Assembly (NCBI GenBank): GCA_002344975.1
Contig: DDUV01000032.1
Coordinates: 20,177 to 84,176 of the forward strand
DNA from: Saprospiraceae bacterium UBA2329
GTDB taxonomy: Bacteria > Bacteroidota > Bacteroidia > Chitinophagales > Saprospiraceae
Direction: 5' to 3'
Length of the DNA: 64,000 bases
Numbering within the stretch: position 1 is the first letter of the stretch; every line of letters starts with the position of its first letter. Below, one piece after another: positions 42,414 to 49,391 of this stretch. The notes beneath the pieces were generated by a model that made no database searches, was not told the origin of the DNA, and saw only the letters and a list, made by a program, of their open reading frames with translations. Position numbers and translations under genes: made by a program.

Positions 42414-42535
42414 TATCCGGCAGCGGGCGCCGGGCCGTCCGCTCTATACCGGCCTGCTCCATCATCTGGAATTTGAATGCTCGCTATGGAGCAGGCCGGT
42501 ATCCGCTTCCGTCCCTGCCGCAACGTAGAGCGCGT

Positions 42536-43882
42536 TCAAAATCGCCCCAAAATCCTCCACTCCTTCGGGAAATAGTTGTTCACCCGATTCCCCAGTCCCT
42601 TCAGCCAGCCCAGCGTGTGGCCCTCGTATTGCGCCGCCAGCCATCCTTTGGGCGCGTCGGGGAGTTGCGGGTCTTCCTTGCGCAAAAAGCGAATGGCCTG
42701 CTCCCGGTCCAGCGCCGTCGCAGGTATAGCTTTCGCCAGCGCCGTGCTGAGCGCCAGCGCCCCCGCCGGAATCAAATCCCCGCCTTTGATTTCGCCCATT
42801 TCCAATATGGGCTCCATGCGCCGCAGCACGCCGGCTGCTTCCACAAAATACCCCTCCACCGCACGCGGCAAGGCCCACAGCCCGCCCTGCTTATTTTGCC
42901 AAAATCCAAAATCGCCTCCATCTTCCAACCACCGCTCCAGCACCTCCCGCCCACTGCCTACTGCCCACCGCCCACCCCGCGCCACAGCGCGGCCACCGCC
43001 AACTGCCAACCGCCCACCGCCTACCCTCCGAAAACACGCCACATAAAACCCCTCCCCGCGCACCCGATGCGGATAGAATTGGTACCCCCAACGGCGCTCC
43101 TCCACCCCCCATTCCGACGGCCAATTCACGGGCGCATATTCCAAGCCCGCCACCTCTTGCAACCACGCTGCGTTGGCGGCATTCTCCTCGTCGTTGTAGG
43201 TGCAGGTACTATACACCAGCACCCCGCCGGGCGCCATCAGCGCTGCCGCCTGAGCCAAAATGCGCCGCTGCCGCGCCGCGCAAAATCCCACCTGCGCCGG
43301 CGACCACTCTTTTTGCGCGTCGGGGTCTTTCCTGAACAGCCCTTCGCCCGAACACGGCGCATCCACCAGCACCAGATCGAAGCTGCCGGCCAATGGCGCA
43401 AAGTCCTCAGGGTCGTGCTGACTCACGGCCACATTGGGCAGGCCCCAGCGGGCCAGGTTGTGCCGCAGCGCCTGATACCGGTTGCGAATCACTTCATTGG
43501 CAATCAACAAACTATCGGCACTGAGCATGCCCGCCAACAGCGTGGATTTGCCTCCCGGCGCCGCCGCCAAATCCAATGCCAGCAAGGGATTTTCCAAATC
43601 AACCAACTGCCGCAAAGCATGGGCTATGCTCATCGAAGAAGCCTCCTGCACATAATACGCGCCGGCGTGCAGCAGCGGATCGAGCGTAAACGGAGGCCGC
43701 TCGGCCAGATAGTAGCCGTTTTTACACCAGGGCACCTGGCCGTCGTGTTGCGCAGGTCCGGTCCATTTGTGCCGGTTGGCCCGTATGCTCACCGGCGCGG
43801 GCTGCGTCAGCGCATCGGCAAAATCGGCGAACGCAGCGCCCAATTGCGCCTGCATTTGTATTCTAAAATCGGGATGCATCAA
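42536..43882 (-). CDS. RsmF/NOL1-NOP2-Sun family rRNA m5C methyltransferase, with repeat insertion
   Basis: A 448-residue methyltransferase that makes 5-methylcytosine in rRNA using S-adenosylmethionine. SAM motif: LDLAAAPGGKSTLLAG; catalytic motif IV: LVDAPCSGEGLFRKD; motif VI: YSTCTYNDEENAANAAWL. The N-terminal about 300 residues form the catalytic domain and the C-terminal about 130 a RsmF-like RNA-binding region. Between them, residues about 286-311 (GGGRLAVGGGRAVARGGRWA) come from an in-frame 78-nt array of the dispersed heptamer repeat (42950-43027). A -7 element is at 43909. Confidence 0.88.
   Translation of the reverse strand: MMHPDFRIQMQAQLGAAFADFADALTQPAPVSIRANRHKWTGPAQHDGQVPWCKNGYYLAERPPFTLDPLLHAGAYYVQEASSMSIAHALRQLVDLENPLLALDLAAAPGGKSTLLAGMLSADSLLIANEVIRNRYQALRHNLARWGLPNVAVSQHDPEDFAPLAGSFDLVLVDAPCSGEGLFRKDPDAQKEWSPAQVGFCAARQRRILAQAAALMAPGGVLVYSTCTYNDEENAANAAWLQEVAGLEYAPVNWPSEWGVEERRWGYQFYPHRVRGEGFYVACFRRVGGGRLAVGGGRAVARGGRWAVGSGREVLERWLEDGGDFGFWQNKQGGLWALPRAVEGYFVEAAGVLRRMEPILEMGEIKGGDLIPAGALALSTALAKAIPATALDREQAIRFLRKEDPQLPDAPKGWLAAQYEGHTLGWLKGLGNRVNNYFPKEWRILGRF
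42950..43027 (-). repeat. In-frame heptamer array inside the methyltransferase gene
   Basis: Four heptamers (CCCACTG, CCTACTG, CCCACCG, CCCACCC), the palindrome-like CGCGCCACAGCGCGG, then five heptamers of the CAACCGC/CCACCGC type. Total length is 78 nt, exactly 26 codons, so the frame is kept. The same heptamers flank the gene at 48006. Confidence 0.75.
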
Positions 43883-43908
43883 TGTTCAGAATGTCTGTTG
43901 TTTCATCG

Positions 43909-43916
43909 CAAAGTTA
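43909..43916 (-). promoter_or_regulatory. -7 element for the rRNA methyltransferase
   Basis: TAACTTTG on the minus strand, 26 nt before the ATG at 43882. Confidence 0.35.
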
Positions 43917-44310
43917 GTATTTTCAGCAGGAATGGGTTGATTTCGGAATTTCGGGCGGGAGCGGACTGATTTCGGACTTCTGATTGACAGGTAAGAACGA
44001 GTTGATTTCGGATTTCCGGGTTAATGGGCGGATTTCTGACGCTGAAAGGCGCAGATTCTTATGATTGTTATGCCCCTCTCCGAGCAGCGAAAATCATGAA
44101 AATCATAAAGATCAGCGTCAAAAAAAATTTCGCGTTGGGGTTCAAGGCCGCGCCACGACGACAGGCCCGCCTGCCGGTAGGCAAGCGTGGTTCCGGGCTG
44201 CAGATAAACTGCGCAGCAGATTCCCCCGAAGGAGATAAACTGTGAAGCAGATTCCTCCCTAACTTCGCCCGGCGCAATCTCTCCAACACAACCATCAACC
44301 TCTCCGGCAC
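43917..44310. repeat. Gene-free repeat mosaic before the DUF3667 gene
   Basis: It contains GTTGATTTCGGATTT-type units (about 43936-44020), hairpin element copy D (44038-44119), a GCGCCACGACGACAGGC block (about 44150) and a 16/15-nt alternating AGATAAACTGCG/AGATTCCCCCGAA array (44202-44255). No gene is seen. Confidence 0.65.
44038..44119 (+). repeat. Dispersed GACGCTGA hairpin element, copy D
   Basis: Full 82-bp copy in the same orientation as copy A, followed by an A-run. Its loop reads CTCCGAGCAGCGAAAAT. Confidence 0.75.
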
Positions 44311-45003
44311 ATGCAAATACCCGAACGCCCAAACATCGAACGCATCTCATTTCGGAGCATTCTGGATGATTTGCTCGGCATCCTCAACCTCGAAAGAGGC
44401 ATCCCCTACACCATCCGCCGGCTCATCACCGACCCGCAGGGCGCTGTCCGCGAGTATCTTTTTGAAGACCGCCGTCGCATGGCCAAGCCCCTGCCCTTGC
44501 TGGTGCTGTTGGTAGCATTGGCGGCTTACGTCTCCTTTCGCTTTCTGCCCATCGAAGGAGACGTATTGGAACAAGTCAGGCTTTCGCCGAATTCAGCATC
44601 CATTCCGCCGCTCATTATGCGCACGCTGGAACTGTACCTCCGGGCCATTCAGCAATACTTCAACCTCACCTACATGAGTACCATTCCTTTTCAGGCGCTC
44701 GCTACCTGGCTCATGTATCGTCACCTGCGCCTGCACTATATGGAGCATTTGGTCATTAACGTGTACATCTTTTGTATTCAGACCATTATCTATGTTTTGG
44801 CCATGCCTTTGTCCATAAAATTTGCTCCCATTGCCTTTCTTCAGGCAATCCTCAGTATCGGCTATTTTCTGTACGCCCTGCACCGCATTTTCGGCATGGG
44901 CTGGATAGAAACCATCGCTCGCGCCGTCGGCATCTGGGTGATGTTGCAAGTGGCTCAGGTTTTCATTTTGTTGGGATTTCTCATCGCCGCGTTGATGCCA
45001 TGA
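44311..45003 (+). CDS. DUF3667 membrane protein
   Basis: A 230-residue inner-membrane protein. The N-terminus ISFRSILDDLLGILNLERGIPYTIRRLITDPQGAVREYL is the DUF3667 core. Four or five membrane helices follow (about 58-75, 108-132, 150-170, 175-192, 205-228). Many members start with a Cys4 zinc ribbon; here it is absent. Function unknown. The stop overlaps the next gene start (ATGA), so both are translated together. Confidence 0.75.
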   Translation: MQIPERPNIERISFRSILDDLLGILNLERGIPYTIRRLITDPQGAVREYLFEDRRRMAKPLPLLVLLVALAAYVSFRFLPIEGDVLEQVRLSPNSASIPPLIMRTLELYLRAIQQYFNLTYMSTIPFQALATWLMYRHLRLHYMEHLVINVYIFCIQTIIYVLAMPLSIKFAPIAFLQAILSIGYFLYALHRIFGMGWIETIARAVGIWVMLQVAQVFILLGFLIAALMP

Positions 45004-46421
45004 AACACAGCAACAAACTCATCGAACTGCTCAAGACCTTCTCGGCAAGCGAGTTGCTGGCTTTCCGCGACTTCACTGCATCGCCCTATTTCAACAAGCG
45101 GGAAGAATTGGTGCGCCTGTACGCACATCTCAAAAAAGCCGCCGCATCCGATTTTCCCGATAAAAAAATTGAGCGCCACCTCCTCTTTGAAGCGGCCTTT
45201 CCCGGAAAACCCTATGACGAGGCCCTGCTGCATCACAGCCTCAGCCGACTGCTCAAATTGGCCGAGCAATTTATAGCGCTCGAAGACGTGCTGCTGCCCC
45301 GTCTGAATTCCACACTCGCTCCGGCCCAAGCCTATTACCGACGCAAACTCCGCCGGCATTTCGACCATGCCATGAAGCAGGCCAAGACCGCTTTGGAAGA
45401 GCAAAATCTCCGCGACAGCGAGTATTTCTTCGTCCGCCACGAAATGGCCGCCTTAGAAGAAATGTACTTTTCCGACCTCAACGAACAGCAACTATCGGGC
45501 GATTCCATTCAGCAGGCTTCCGACTTTTTAGACCGCAGCTACCTCGCCAAAAAACTGCGCTTCCTCTGCGTCATGCTCGACCGGCAGCACTTCCTCGCTT
45601 CGCCGGCCCGCATGGACATGAAGGACGAGGTGCTGGCCTTTCTGGCTCATCACGACTTCTCCGATACGCCTGCCATTTCCGTGTATCATGCGCTGCTGCT
45701 GGCCCTTACCCATAGTGAAGAACGCGCGTGTTTTGAGCAGTTCAAAGCGCTGTGGACCAATTCCATAGAGCATTTTTCGATGTATGATCTCAAATCCCAG
45801 TTGGGCCTGGCCATCAATTTTTGCATCCACCGCATTCGCCTCGGCGACAAAAGCTATGCGGCCATGCTGGCCGATCTGTACCGCGAGGGATTGGAGCGCA
45901 AAATCCTCTTGGACGAAGGCCGCATTTCGCCCTGGACTTTCAAAAACATCGTCAAACTCAACCTCGGCCTCAAGCGATACGAGTGGGCCGAAAGTTTTGT
46001 ACGGGAATACAGCCACAGCCTTCAGGAAGACGAACGCCAGGACGCCCTGCATTTCAATCTGGCCGAATTGTACTACCATCAGGGCCACTTGGACGAGGCG
46101 CGCGCACATTTGGTAAAAGTGGAATTCTCGCACTGGCGCTATATTCTGGGCGCTAAAACCCTGCTGCTCAAAATCTATTTTGAAACCCGCCAAACCGAGG
46201 CACTCGACCTGCTGCTCGCCTCCTTCGGCACCTTCCTCCAACGCAATCAGCGCATTCCCAAAGACGTGAAAAAACCCTACCTGCAATTCGTGCGCCTGCT
46301 CCACAAACTAAGCATCCTGACTGCCTCCCAACGCCCGACCCTGCTGTCCAAAATCAAAGCCACGCCATCGCTCACCGAACGCAGTTGGCTCGAAGAAGTA
46401 GCCGTGCAGCGGATTCGTTAA
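45000..46421 (+). CDS. Helical repeat protein of unknown function
   Basis: A 473-residue soluble protein without recognised motifs. It consists of long helices with TPR-like spacing (e.g. HFNLAELYYHQGHLDEARAHL near residue 350) and begins MKHSNKLIELLKTFSASELLAFRDFTASPYFN, a start I associate with a Bacteroidota-specific family. ATG 45000 overlaps the DUF3667 stop by 4 nt, supporting this start over the longer open frame at 44772. Probably a scaffold or regulatory protein working with its membrane neighbour; inferred from coupling only. Confidence 0.6.
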   Translation: MKHSNKLIELLKTFSASELLAFRDFTASPYFNKREELVRLYAHLKKAAASDFPDKKIERHLLFEAAFPGKPYDEALLHHSLSRLLKLAEQFIALEDVLLPRLNSTLAPAQAYYRRKLRRHFDHAMKQAKTALEEQNLRDSEYFFVRHEMAALEEMYFSDLNEQQLSGDSIQQASDFLDRSYLAKKLRFLCVMLDRQHFLASPARMDMKDEVLAFLAHHDFSDTPAISVYHALLLALTHSEERACFEQFKALWTNSIEHFSMYDLKSQLGLAINFCIHRIRLGDKSYAAMLADLYREGLERKILLDEGRISPWTFKNIVKLNLGLKRYEWAESFVREYSHSLQEDERQDALHFNLAELYYHQGHLDEARAHLVKVEFSHWRYILGAKTLLLKIYFETRQTEALDLLLASFGTFLQRNQRIPKDVKKPYLQFVRLLHKLSILTASQRPTLLSKIKATPSLTERSWLEEVAVQRIR

Positions 46422-46472
46422 TCATAAAAAGGCGTAATTTGCCGCCGCAAACATCAACCAACCAAAAAAAAA

Positions 46473-47921
46473 ATGACCATACAGGAAAAAGTCAACATAA
46501 CCATGCAACGCGCCGGCGCGGCAGCCGAAGCCTGGAGCCAATCGGCCCCCGAACTGCGCGCCCGCTTTCTCGAGACCATCGCCACCGAAATGGAAGCGCT
46601 GGACAGTATCCTGATTCAAACGGCCATGCAGGAAACCAACTTGGACGAAGCCCGCCTCACCGGCGAACGCATGCGCACCACCGGCCAACTGCGCATGTAC
46701 GCGGCCATGCTGCGCGAAGGCTCCTGGGTAGAGGCCGCCATAGATACCGCACAGGAAGCCCGTCCCGACCTGCGCAAAATGTACACCGCGCTGGGGCCGG
46801 TGGCGGTATTCGGCGCCTCCAATTTTCCGCTGGCCTACTCCACTGCCGGCGGCGACACGGCCTCTGCGCTGGCTGCCGGTTGCCCCGTAGTAGTGAAGGC
46901 GCATCCTGCCCACCCGCGCACTTCAATGCTGGTGGCCGGGGCCATTGATCGGGCAGCCGATACCTGTGATGTTCCGACCGGCGTATTTCAACACCTTGAA
47001 GATGAGGGATTTGACACCGGAAAATATTTGGTCATGCACCCGCAAACCCGCGCGGTGGGCTTCACCGGCTCGCTGTCGGGCGGCATGGCGCTGCACGGCT
47101 ATGCACAGCAACGCCCCGACCCCATCCCCGTTTTTGCCGAGATGGGCAGTGTCAATCCGATGCTCGTTTTGACCGAAGCCGTATCGAAGCGGGGAGAGGC
47201 CATCGCGCAGACTTGCGCAGGTTCCATCACGCTGGGCATGGGGCAGTTTTGTACCAATCCGGGCCTGATGATGGGCATAGATTGCATGGGGCTGCGGCAT
47301 TTCATCGAGGTGCTGGGACAACATATTGCGCAAGCCAAACCGGCTCCCATGCTGCACGAGGGCATCAGCCGAAACTATGTGGAAAAATTGGCCCAAACCC
47401 TCGGCAGCAAAGGCGTATATCTCGCCGGGCAGTCCGACGCAGGCGCGCCCTCGGCAGCCGTAGCCTGGGTGTCGGGCGACGACTTTTTACAAAATCCACA
47501 CCTGCACGAAGAGGTCTTCGGGCCGTTTTCGCTCATGGTGATCTGCAAAGACGCCGCCCAATTGGCGCAGGCATTGGACGCGCTCGGCGGCCAGCTCACC
47601 TGCTCGCTCTGGGCCGAACCGGAAGACTTGCAGGCCATGCCCGAACTGATGAGCATCGCCCGCCGCAAAGCCGGCCGCATCGTCCTCAACGGCGTGCCCA
47701 CCGGCGTGGCCGTAGCGCCTGCCATGACGCACGGCGGCCCTTTCCCGGCCAGCACCGACAGCCGCTTCACCGCAGTGGGCATCCACGCCGTTCGTCGTTG
47801 GGTGAGGCCGGTTTCGTTCCAAAACTTCAGCGACGAACTGCTGCCCGACGAACTCAAAAACAAAAACCTGCGCGGCATCTGGCGCTTGGTCAACAACTCC
47901 TGGACGCGGGATGACATTTGA
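46473..47921 (+). CDS. 2,5-dioxovalerate (ketoglutarate semialdehyde) dehydrogenase
   Basis: A 482-residue NADP+-dependent aldehyde dehydrogenase. FGASNFPLAYSTAGGDTASALAAGCPV is the KGSADH-type cofactor block; the general base Glu lies in VFAEMGSVNPM and the catalytic Cys in GQFCTNPG. This group oxidises alpha-ketoglutarate semialdehyde to 2-oxoglutarate in pentose, glucarate or hydroxyproline breakdown. No other gene of those pathways is adjacent. TAATTTGCC just upstream (46437) is a weak -7 candidate. A heptamer array starts 2 nt after its stop. Confidence 0.87.
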   Translation: MTIQEKVNITMQRAGAAAEAWSQSAPELRARFLETIATEMEALDSILIQTAMQETNLDEARLTGERMRTTGQLRMYAAMLREGSWVEAAIDTAQEARPDLRKMYTALGPVAVFGASNFPLAYSTAGGDTASALAAGCPVVVKAHPAHPRTSMLVAGAIDRAADTCDVPTGVFQHLEDEGFDTGKYLVMHPQTRAVGFTGSLSGGMALHGYAQQRPDPIPVFAEMGSVNPMLVLTEAVSKRGEAIAQTCAGSITLGMGQFCTNPGLMMGIDCMGLRHFIEVLGQHIAQAKPAPMLHEGISRNYVEKLAQTLGSKGVYLAGQSDAGAPSAAVAWVSGDDFLQNPHLHEEVFGPFSLMVICKDAAQLAQALDALGGQLTCSLWAEPEDLQAMPELMSIARRKAGRIVLNGVPTGVAVAPAMTHGGPFPASTDSRFTAVGIHAVRRWVRPVSFQNFSDELLPDELKNKNLRGIWRLVNNSWTRDDI

Positions 47922-47922
47922 A

Positions 47923-47978
47923 GCGGTAGGCGGTAGGCAGTGGGCAGTGGGCGGTAGGCGGTGGGCAGTAGGCAGTAA
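47923..47978 (+). repeat. Eight-unit GCRGTRG heptamer array (left)
   Basis: Eight phased 7-mers: GCGGTAG, GCGGTAG, GCAGTGG, GCAGTGG, GCGGTAG, GCGGTGG, GCAGTAG, GCAGTAA. It ends 27 nt before the four-helix-bundle start and is the inverse of the array at 48371. Confidence 0.8.
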
Positions 47979-48005
47979 TTTTTAACTAAAAAAAATACAA
48001 GGAAG

Positions 48006-48371
48006 ATGGACTTTAGAGATTTGCACGCTTACAAACTTGGTTTTGAGTTAGCCATGGAGATTTTCAAGGTGAGTAAGAAATTTCCTAAAGAAGAGACCTA
48101 CTCCCTTATAGATCAGATATGTAGAAGTTCGCAATCTGTGTGTGCCAACATTGCGGAAGCGTACAGAAAAAGGCAGTATCCGGCGCACTATGCGAGCAAA
48201 CTTTCCGATAGCGACGCTGAAAACGCAGACACTTTGGCGTGGTTGGAGTTTGCACTGGAATGCGAATATATTGACAAAAACACCTATGAAGACTTGGTTG
48301 CCAACAATCAATCCGTTGGAAATCTCATAGGCTATATGATGAATAATCCTCAAAAATTTGGCGTCAAATAA
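48006..48371 (+). CDS. Four-helix-bundle protein (S23/IVP family)
   Basis: A 121-residue helical protein of the 23S-rRNA intervening-sequence (S23) family: FRDLHAYKLGFELAMEIF, FPKEETYSLIDQICRSSQSVCANIAEAYRKRQ, and a C-terminal ..SVGNLIGYMM. Members occur as IVS-encoded proteins and as Avd-like accessory proteins of diversity-generating retroelements, and many are free-standing, as here. It is AT-richer than both neighbours and is bracketed by inverted heptamer arrays that touch its stop codon, so it may move as a unit. Confidence 0.88.
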   Translation: MDFRDLHAYKLGFELAMEIFKVSKKFPKEETYSLIDQICRSSQSVCANIAEAYRKRQYPAHYASKLSDSDAENADTLAWLEFALECEYIDKNTYEDLVANNQSVGNLIGYMMNNPQKFGVK

Positions 48372-48447
48372 CCGCACACCGCCTACTGCATACTGCACAC
48401 CGCATACCGCTTACTGCACACCGCCAACCGCACACCGCCTACTGAAA
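48371..48447 (-). repeat. Eleven-unit inverted heptamer array (right)
   Basis: Ten ACYGCNN heptamers (ACCGCAC, ACCGCCT, ACTGCAT and so on) plus one decayed unit ACTGAAA, all in 7-nt phase. It begins in the stop codon of the four-helix gene and ends at the ATG of the NRDE gene. On the minus strand it reads as GYRGTNN-type units like the left array. Confidence 0.8.
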
Positions 48448-49146
48448 ATGTGTACCGTCACCTACCTGCCGAAAGGCCCAGACCACGAATGGCTGCTCAG
48501 TTCCAACCGGGATGAAGCGCCCCACCGCGCCGCGCACGGCATCCAACGCAGGCCGGGCCTCCTGTTTCCTCAGGATATGGGGGCCGGAGGCACCTGGATA
48601 GCCGCCCACGAGCAGGGCCGCGCCGCCGTATTGCTCAACGGAGCTTTCGGTCTGCATCAACGCCGCCCGCCTTACAGGCTCAGTCGCGGACTCATGGTGT
48701 TGCAATATTTTGAGTTTGCCGATGTGGCGGAGTTTGTGCAATACTTTGAATTCCACGGATTGGAGCCGTTCACCTTCATCATCCGGGAGCCAGCCGGGCT
48801 GTACGAAATCCGCTGGGACGAGCAGCACCTGCATCACAAACTATTGCCTTCAGATGAACCGCATATCTGGGCATCGGCCACCCTGTACGGGCCGGAACCG
48901 CAGCAGAAACGCCGCCGGTGGTTCGCAGAATGGCTCCAAAAAGATGCGCTCAAAGACCAGCAGGATGTTCTCCGCTGGCACCGCCACACCGGCGACGGCG
49001 ACGCCTGGAACGACTTAGTAATGAACCGAAACGGCATGGTGCAAACGGTGAGCATCACCAGCATAGCCCAAAGGGGGAACGCCATGAGCATGATTTTTCA
49101 GGATTTGTTGAGCGGTAACGAACAGCAGGAAAGCATGGAGATGTAG
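48448..49146 (+). CDS. NRDE/TANGO2-family protein
   Basis: A 232-residue protein of the NRDE (Ser/Thr-rich T10/TANGO2) family, an N-terminal-nucleophile hydrolase-like fold. It begins MCTVTYLP with the Cys next to Met, then LLSSNRDEAPHRAA (the NRDE motif) and GAGGTWIAAHEQGRAAVLLNG. ATG 48448 is chosen because family members start with Met-Cys; the upstream 30 codons in the same frame are translated heptamer repeat. The physiological role is not established. Confidence 0.85.
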   Translation: MCTVTYLPKGPDHEWLLSSNRDEAPHRAAHGIQRRPGLLFPQDMGAGGTWIAAHEQGRAAVLLNGAFGLHQRRPPYRLSRGLMVLQYFEFADVAEFVQYFEFHGLEPFTFIIREPAGLYEIRWDEQHLHHKLLPSDEPHIWASATLYGPEPQQKRRRWFAEWLQKDALKDQQDVLRWHRHTGDGDAWNDLVMNRNGMVQTVSITSIAQRGNAMSMIFQDLLSGNEQQESMEM

Positions 49147-49203
49147 AGGACGAGGGCGGGCGAGCGCGCCAGGGATAGCAACGAAATGGCGGCGGTCGGG
49201 GAT

Positions 49204-49252
49204 AGAGCTGTTAGCTTTAGCACGGCAATAGCCCGATAAAGCTAACAGCTCT
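49204..49252. terminator. AGAGCTGTTAGCTTTA hairpin, copy 3
   Basis: Perfect 16-bp arms (49204-49219 and 49237-49252) with a 17-nt loop, 58 nt after the NRDE stop. No U-tract follows. Identical in arm sequence to copy 2. Confidence 0.6.
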
Positions 49253-49391
49253 GCGGGGAGCCGCCATGCAGTGGATAGCCCGACCCGCCTACCCGCCGGC
49301 TCCCTCCTTTGGAGGGTCGGGGAGGCAGGTAGAGGCGGGTGGCGCCCCCATCTGATTGTATAAAAAAAATTGCCATAAACCATTCAAAACC

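Noticed and set aside
44772..44999. 5' extension of the gene at 45000
   Set aside because: It overlaps the DUF3667 gene in another frame; the ATGA junction and family-like start at 45000 are better.
47923..48447. CRISPR array
   Set aside because: The 7-nt and 16-nt arrays are contiguous repeats without unique spacers, and no cas gene is present.
48358..48447. 30-residue N-terminal extension of the NRDE protein
   Set aside because: It is translated heptamer repeat (TAYCTP-like units); the family starts with Met-Cys at 48448.
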